42,358 nt of DNA, taken from Gammaproteobacteria bacterium (lineage in GTDB: Bacteria > Pseudomonadota > Gammaproteobacteria > Pseudomonadales > Azotimanducaceae). A model generated the notes under the pieces. It made no database searches. It was not told where the DNA came from and saw only the letters and a program-made list of their open reading frames with translations. Below are positions 39,934 through 42,358 of this stretch, in pieces. Positions within the stretch are counted from its first letter, which is position 1. The number at the start of each line of letters is the position of its first letter. The stretch lies in the NCBI GenBank assembly GCA_026705345.1, contig JAPPAV010000143.1, positions 1 to 42,358 on the forward strand. The letters run 5' to 3'. The position numbers and the translations under genes were made by a program.

Positions 39934-40893
39934 GTGGCCGTGAACGTGTTCGATAGGTTCGCTTTTCTTGCGAGCCCGCATGCCCTGAAGTGGGCCCTGG
40001 TCCTGATCGCCTTCCTGGGGGTTCTGTGGGTGGGTCACCCGGCACTGGCGCTGTTTGTCGGCGCGACGCTGAGCGTGGCGTTGGCGCCCAGGGTGCCCGC
40101 AATTGTCGAGCGTGGTGGAAAGCTATGCCTCAAGTCCGCGATCGTGGTCCTGGGTTTCACCCTGAACGTCGAGGCCCTATGGCAGACCAGCCGCGACTAT
40201 TCGGGACTTGTCGTCGTTCTCGTGGCCAGCACCCTGATCGGCGGGCTCGTTGTCGGCCGGCTTATGAAGGTCGATGACGACCAGTCTCGGCTGTTGAGTA
40301 CGGGGACGGCCATCTGTGGCGGCACGGCGATCGTCACCCTTGCTCCCGTCATTCGCGCCCGACCGGAGTCTGTGGCGATCTGTATCGGGATCGTGTTCAT
40401 TCTCAATGCCATCGCGATCCTGGTCTTGCCTTGGGTGGGCCACCAATTGCAGATGACCCAGGATCAGTTCGGAGTTTGGGTGGCGCTGGCGATCCACGAT
40501 ACGAGTTCGGTGGTGGGGGCTGCTGCGATCTTCGGTGATCGCGCGTTGGAGACGGCGACGACGGTCAAGTTGGTCAGAACGCTGCTGCTCATCCCGGTCG
40601 TGCTCATCGCCGGCATTTTGTTGCGGCGAAGCGAAACCAAACTTCGAATCCCCGCATTCCTCGTGCTGTTCGTTGCCGCGTCGATGGCCGGGACCCTGTT
40701 GCAACCACCCCTCGAAGTCATCGCGCACGCCAAGGTCGCAAGTCGTTTGCTGCTCATCGTGGCGCTCTTTGCTATCGGGATGGAGATTCGGCGGTCGACG
40801 ATTGCGTCCCTGAACGGCCGGGCCATCTGGCTGAGTCTTCTGCTGTGGTCGATCCTGCTTCCGGCCACGCTGTTTGCGGCGATGTTCTGGTAG
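39934..40893 (+). CDS. YeiH/UPF0324 family putative transporter
   Basis: A 319-aa inner-membrane protein of the UPF0324 (YeiH) family with about ten helices. Typical blocks are KSAIVVLGFTLNVEALW, LLSTGTAICGGTAIVTLAPV, IAIHDTSSVVGAAAIFG-like (here ALAIHDTSSVVGAAAIFGDR) and KLVRTLLLIPVVLI. The cytosolic role is unproven; relatives have been linked to small sulfonate or anion export. The start could be GTG at 39934, 39940 or 39946; there is no Shine-Dalgarno because a GGGCGCGCGGTCG repeat copy (39918-39930) fills the leader. A translated start within the repeat-proximal sequence is therefore uncertain by a few codons. Confidence 0.85.
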   Translation: MAVNVFDRFAFLASPHALKWALVLIAFLGVLWVGHPALALFVGATLSVALAPRVPAIVERGGKLCLKSAIVVLGFTLNVEALWQTSRDYSGLVVVLVASTLIGGLVVGRLMKVDDDQSRLLSTGTAICGGTAIVTLAPVIRARPESVAICIGIVFILNAIAILVLPWVGHQLQMTQDQFGVWVALAIHDTSSVVGAAAIFGDRALETATTVKLVRTLLLIPVVLIAGILLRRSETKLRIPAFLVLFVAASMAGTLLQPPLEVIAHAKVASRLLLIVALFAIGMEIRRSTIASLNGRAIWLSLLLWSILLPATLFAAMFW

Positions 40894-40956
40894 CGGAATA
40901 TCGATAGCCAAAAGGGGTATTTCGTTGGTGCGCGAGATTTGGGTAGTGTGAACACC

Positions 40957-41049
40957 ATGTTGGTCATTCGTTCAGTTCAACTGGACTGGCAGAGCGTCGT
41001 CAGCCTCGCTCTGGTCGTGGGCTTTTTCGTCCTCGCGGTGGCGCTCTGA
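40957..41049 (+). CDS. Possible 30-aa single-helix membrane peptide
   Basis: ATG 40957 to TGA 41047-41049 encodes 30 residues: a polar start (MLVIRSVQLDWQSVV) and one hydrophobic helix (SLALVVGFFVLAVAL). It lies between the UPF0324 transporter and the enolase-superfamily gene, both on the same strand. Short single-helix proteins of this kind are real in many bacteria, often as transporter partners, but no strong ribosome site is visible and chance is possible. Confidence 0.3.
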   Translation: MLVIRSVQLDWQSVVSLALVVGFFVLAVAL

Positions 41050-41150
41050 CCGCGACCTCGCGTCACTAGACTTCCAGCCGTTCCAACTCGCCTCGCCCGC
41101 CTCGCCCGTAACGGGCGTAGACTGCACGGACGCGATTCGGGGAGTTGGGC

Positions 41151-42239
41151 ATGAAGATCACCAACGTCAAGGTGGAAGTCTTCGGGTGGCAGGTCGAGCG
41201 GTGGCGGGTCGGCGCGGGCATGCGGTTCGGCGGTCCGCGCAACCTCGGCGTGGTCACGGTCGAAACCGACGAGGGCATTAGCGGCAACGCCTTCCTCGGC
41301 GGTCCCGACTACCACGCCAAGGTCTTGATCGACATGGTTAAGCCCCGGTTGATCGGTCGGAATCCCCAGGACATCGGTGCCATCTGGGCCGGCATGTGGC
41401 GCCAGACCCGCACCGTCGCGACCAGTGTCATCGGTGCCGTGGACATCTGCCTGTGGGACATCAACGGCAAGCTCGCCGGGGCGCCGATCCATCGCCTGCT
41501 CGGCACCTGCAAGGAGTCCGTGCCGGTTTATTCGAGCACGGCCTACTGGGAGACGGTCGAGGAGTACCAGCAAGAGGCGCTCCGGTTCCAGGAGGCCGGC
41601 TGGAGTGCGCACAAGATACACCCGCATTCGGATCCCAAGGCGGACATCGCCATCAGCCAGGCGGTCCGCGAAGCCGTTGGGGACGACATGAAGCTCATGC
41701 TCGACTCGATGTGGGCGTACGACTACGAGGACTCGGTACGGGTCGGACGTGCCATCGAGGATCTCGGCTACTACTGGTACGAGGATCCCCTCGCCGAGGA
41801 GGACATCTACAGCTACGTCAAGCTGAACGAGAAACTGGATATCCCGATCATGGCCACCGAATTCGCGCCGGGACGCTACTACGGCATGACCCAGTGGATC
41901 ACGCGCTACGCCACGGACATCCTGCGCGGCGACGTTGCGGTCACCGGCGGAATTACGCCGCTGGTTCGGCTCTGCCACCTCGCCGAGGGCTTCAAGATGA
42001 AGTGCGAGATCCACCACGGCGGCAATTCGCTCAACAACGTGGCGAATCTCCACGTCACCATGGCGGTGCCGAACTGCGAGTTCTACGAGTATTTTCCGTG
42101 CACGGGCGCCAACGTTTTCGGCTTGGTGGAAGACATCGACATGACCGGGGGCGTCGTCCATGCGCCGACGGGTCCGGGACTCGGCTACGAGATCGACTGG
42201 GACCGGCTGCGAAGCGACCACCAGGGCACTGTGGAATAG
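41151..42239 (+). CDS. Mandelate racemase/muconate lactonizing enzyme family protein
   Basis: A 362-aa enolase-superfamily enzyme that abstracts an alpha-proton from a carboxylate. The ATG at 41151 has GGGGAG six bases upstream. Metal ligands are Asp185 (LMLDSMWAYDY), Glu211 (WYEDPLAEED) and Glu237 (IMATEFAPG). The base motif on barrel strand 2 is Lys155-Ile-His157 (SAHKIHPHSD) where mandelate racemase has K-x-K. The His/Asp pair of the racemase subgroup is present (RGDVAVTGG Asp261; EIHHGGNS His288/289). This places it in the mandelate racemase subgroup, probably a sugar-acid dehydratase or a racemase. Substrate unknown. Confidence 0.92.
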   Translation: MKITNVKVEVFGWQVERWRVGAGMRFGGPRNLGVVTVETDEGISGNAFLGGPDYHAKVLIDMVKPRLIGRNPQDIGAIWAGMWRQTRTVATSVIGAVDICLWDINGKLAGAPIHRLLGTCKESVPVYSSTAYWETVEEYQQEALRFQEAGWSAHKIHPHSDPKADIAISQAVREAVGDDMKLMLDSMWAYDYEDSVRVGRAIEDLGYYWYEDPLAEEDIYSYVKLNEKLDIPIMATEFAPGRYYGMTQWITRYATDILRGDVAVTGGITPLVRLCHLAEGFKMKCEIHHGGNSLNNVANLHVTMAVPNCEFYEYFPCTGANVFGLVEDIDMTGGVVHAPTGPGLGYEIDWDRLRSDHQGTVE

Positions 42240-42286
42240 GGCAGGCTGGCATGTCGCCGATCTGGCACACGCCTTGAACGGTCGTC

Positions 42287-42307
42287 GTAGGGGACGGGCT
42301 TGTCCCC
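42287..42307 (+). repeat. Dispersed palindromic repeat copy at the right end
   Basis: GTAGGGGACGGGCTTGTCCC(C), followed by a second GC hairpin-like stretch (GGACCCGCAAGCGGGGTC, about 42331-42348). It lies just past the racemase-family gene. The window ends 50 bases later. Confidence 0.75.
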
Positions 42308-42358
42308 ATAAGCGTTAACTTGTTTTGACGGGACCCGCAAGCGGGGTCTATGCTGACG

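Overview
The window is GC-rich (clearly above 60% by eye) and reads as a chromosomal contig of an uncultured proteobacterium, most likely a gammaproteobacterium. This is inferred from two TonB-dependent receptors, an ECF sigma/FecR pair with an STN-domain receptor, a Bcp peroxiredoxin, tandem universal stress domains and lipoprotein/DsbD-type periplasmic chemistry. There is no rRNA gene, no recognisable tRNA and no CRISPR array. Taxonomy is inference only.

Layout. 1-5.2 kb is a decayed mobile-DNA zone: an IS transposase N-terminal fragment, an unrecognised 205-aa gene, an IS21 istA remnant with an internal deletion and frameshift, a truncated phage-type integrase, a structured GC-rich noncoding stretch, and an intact arm-DNA-binding tyrosine integrase. 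5.3-14.4 kb (minus) is a probable operon: TonB receptor, phytanoyl-CoA-dioxygenase/HEAT fusion, two half-size ABC exporters and an enoyl-CoA hydratase. Divergent from it, 14.7-23.2 kb (plus) holds an ECF sigma factor, a FecR transmembrane regulator, an STN-type TonB receptor, a thioredoxin-ankyrin lipoprotein candidate, and a TPR/TlpA-thioredoxin/DsbD-alpha fusion. This is a cell-surface signalling locus with two dedicated periplasmic thiol proteins.

23.2-28.8 kb (minus) is a closely packed run of six genes: a secreted amidohydrolase, Bcp, a small membrane protein, a luciferase-like monooxygenase, an SDR and an alpha/beta-hydrolase-fold protein that lacks the nucleophile serine. 29.1-34.5 kb (plus) is a MacAB/DevBCA-like export operon: an unrecognised 353-aa protein, a HlyD-type adaptor, an ABC ATPase and two FtsX-type permeases. 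34.6-42.3 kb is a patchwork of metabolic genes: tandem UspA, flavodoxin-fold reductase, threonine dehydratase with ACT domain, a second luciferase-like monooxygenase, a second enoyl-CoA hydratase, a small membrane protein, a YeiH/UPF0324 transporter, a 30-codon membrane ORF and a mandelate-racemase-type enolase-superfamily enzyme.

A family of short palindromic repeats (core GTAGGGGACGGGCTTG... and GGGCGCGCGGTC variants) lies in many gene-gene junctions. One copy supplies the stop codon of the threonine dehydratase and another appears to be translated at the N terminus of the thioredoxin-ankyrin protein. The strongest candidates for an undescribed system are the two divergent TonB-receptor loci sharing one 272-bp control region: import plus sigma signalling plus thiol redox on one side, import plus Fe(II)/2-oxoglutarate oxygenase plus heterodimeric export on the other.
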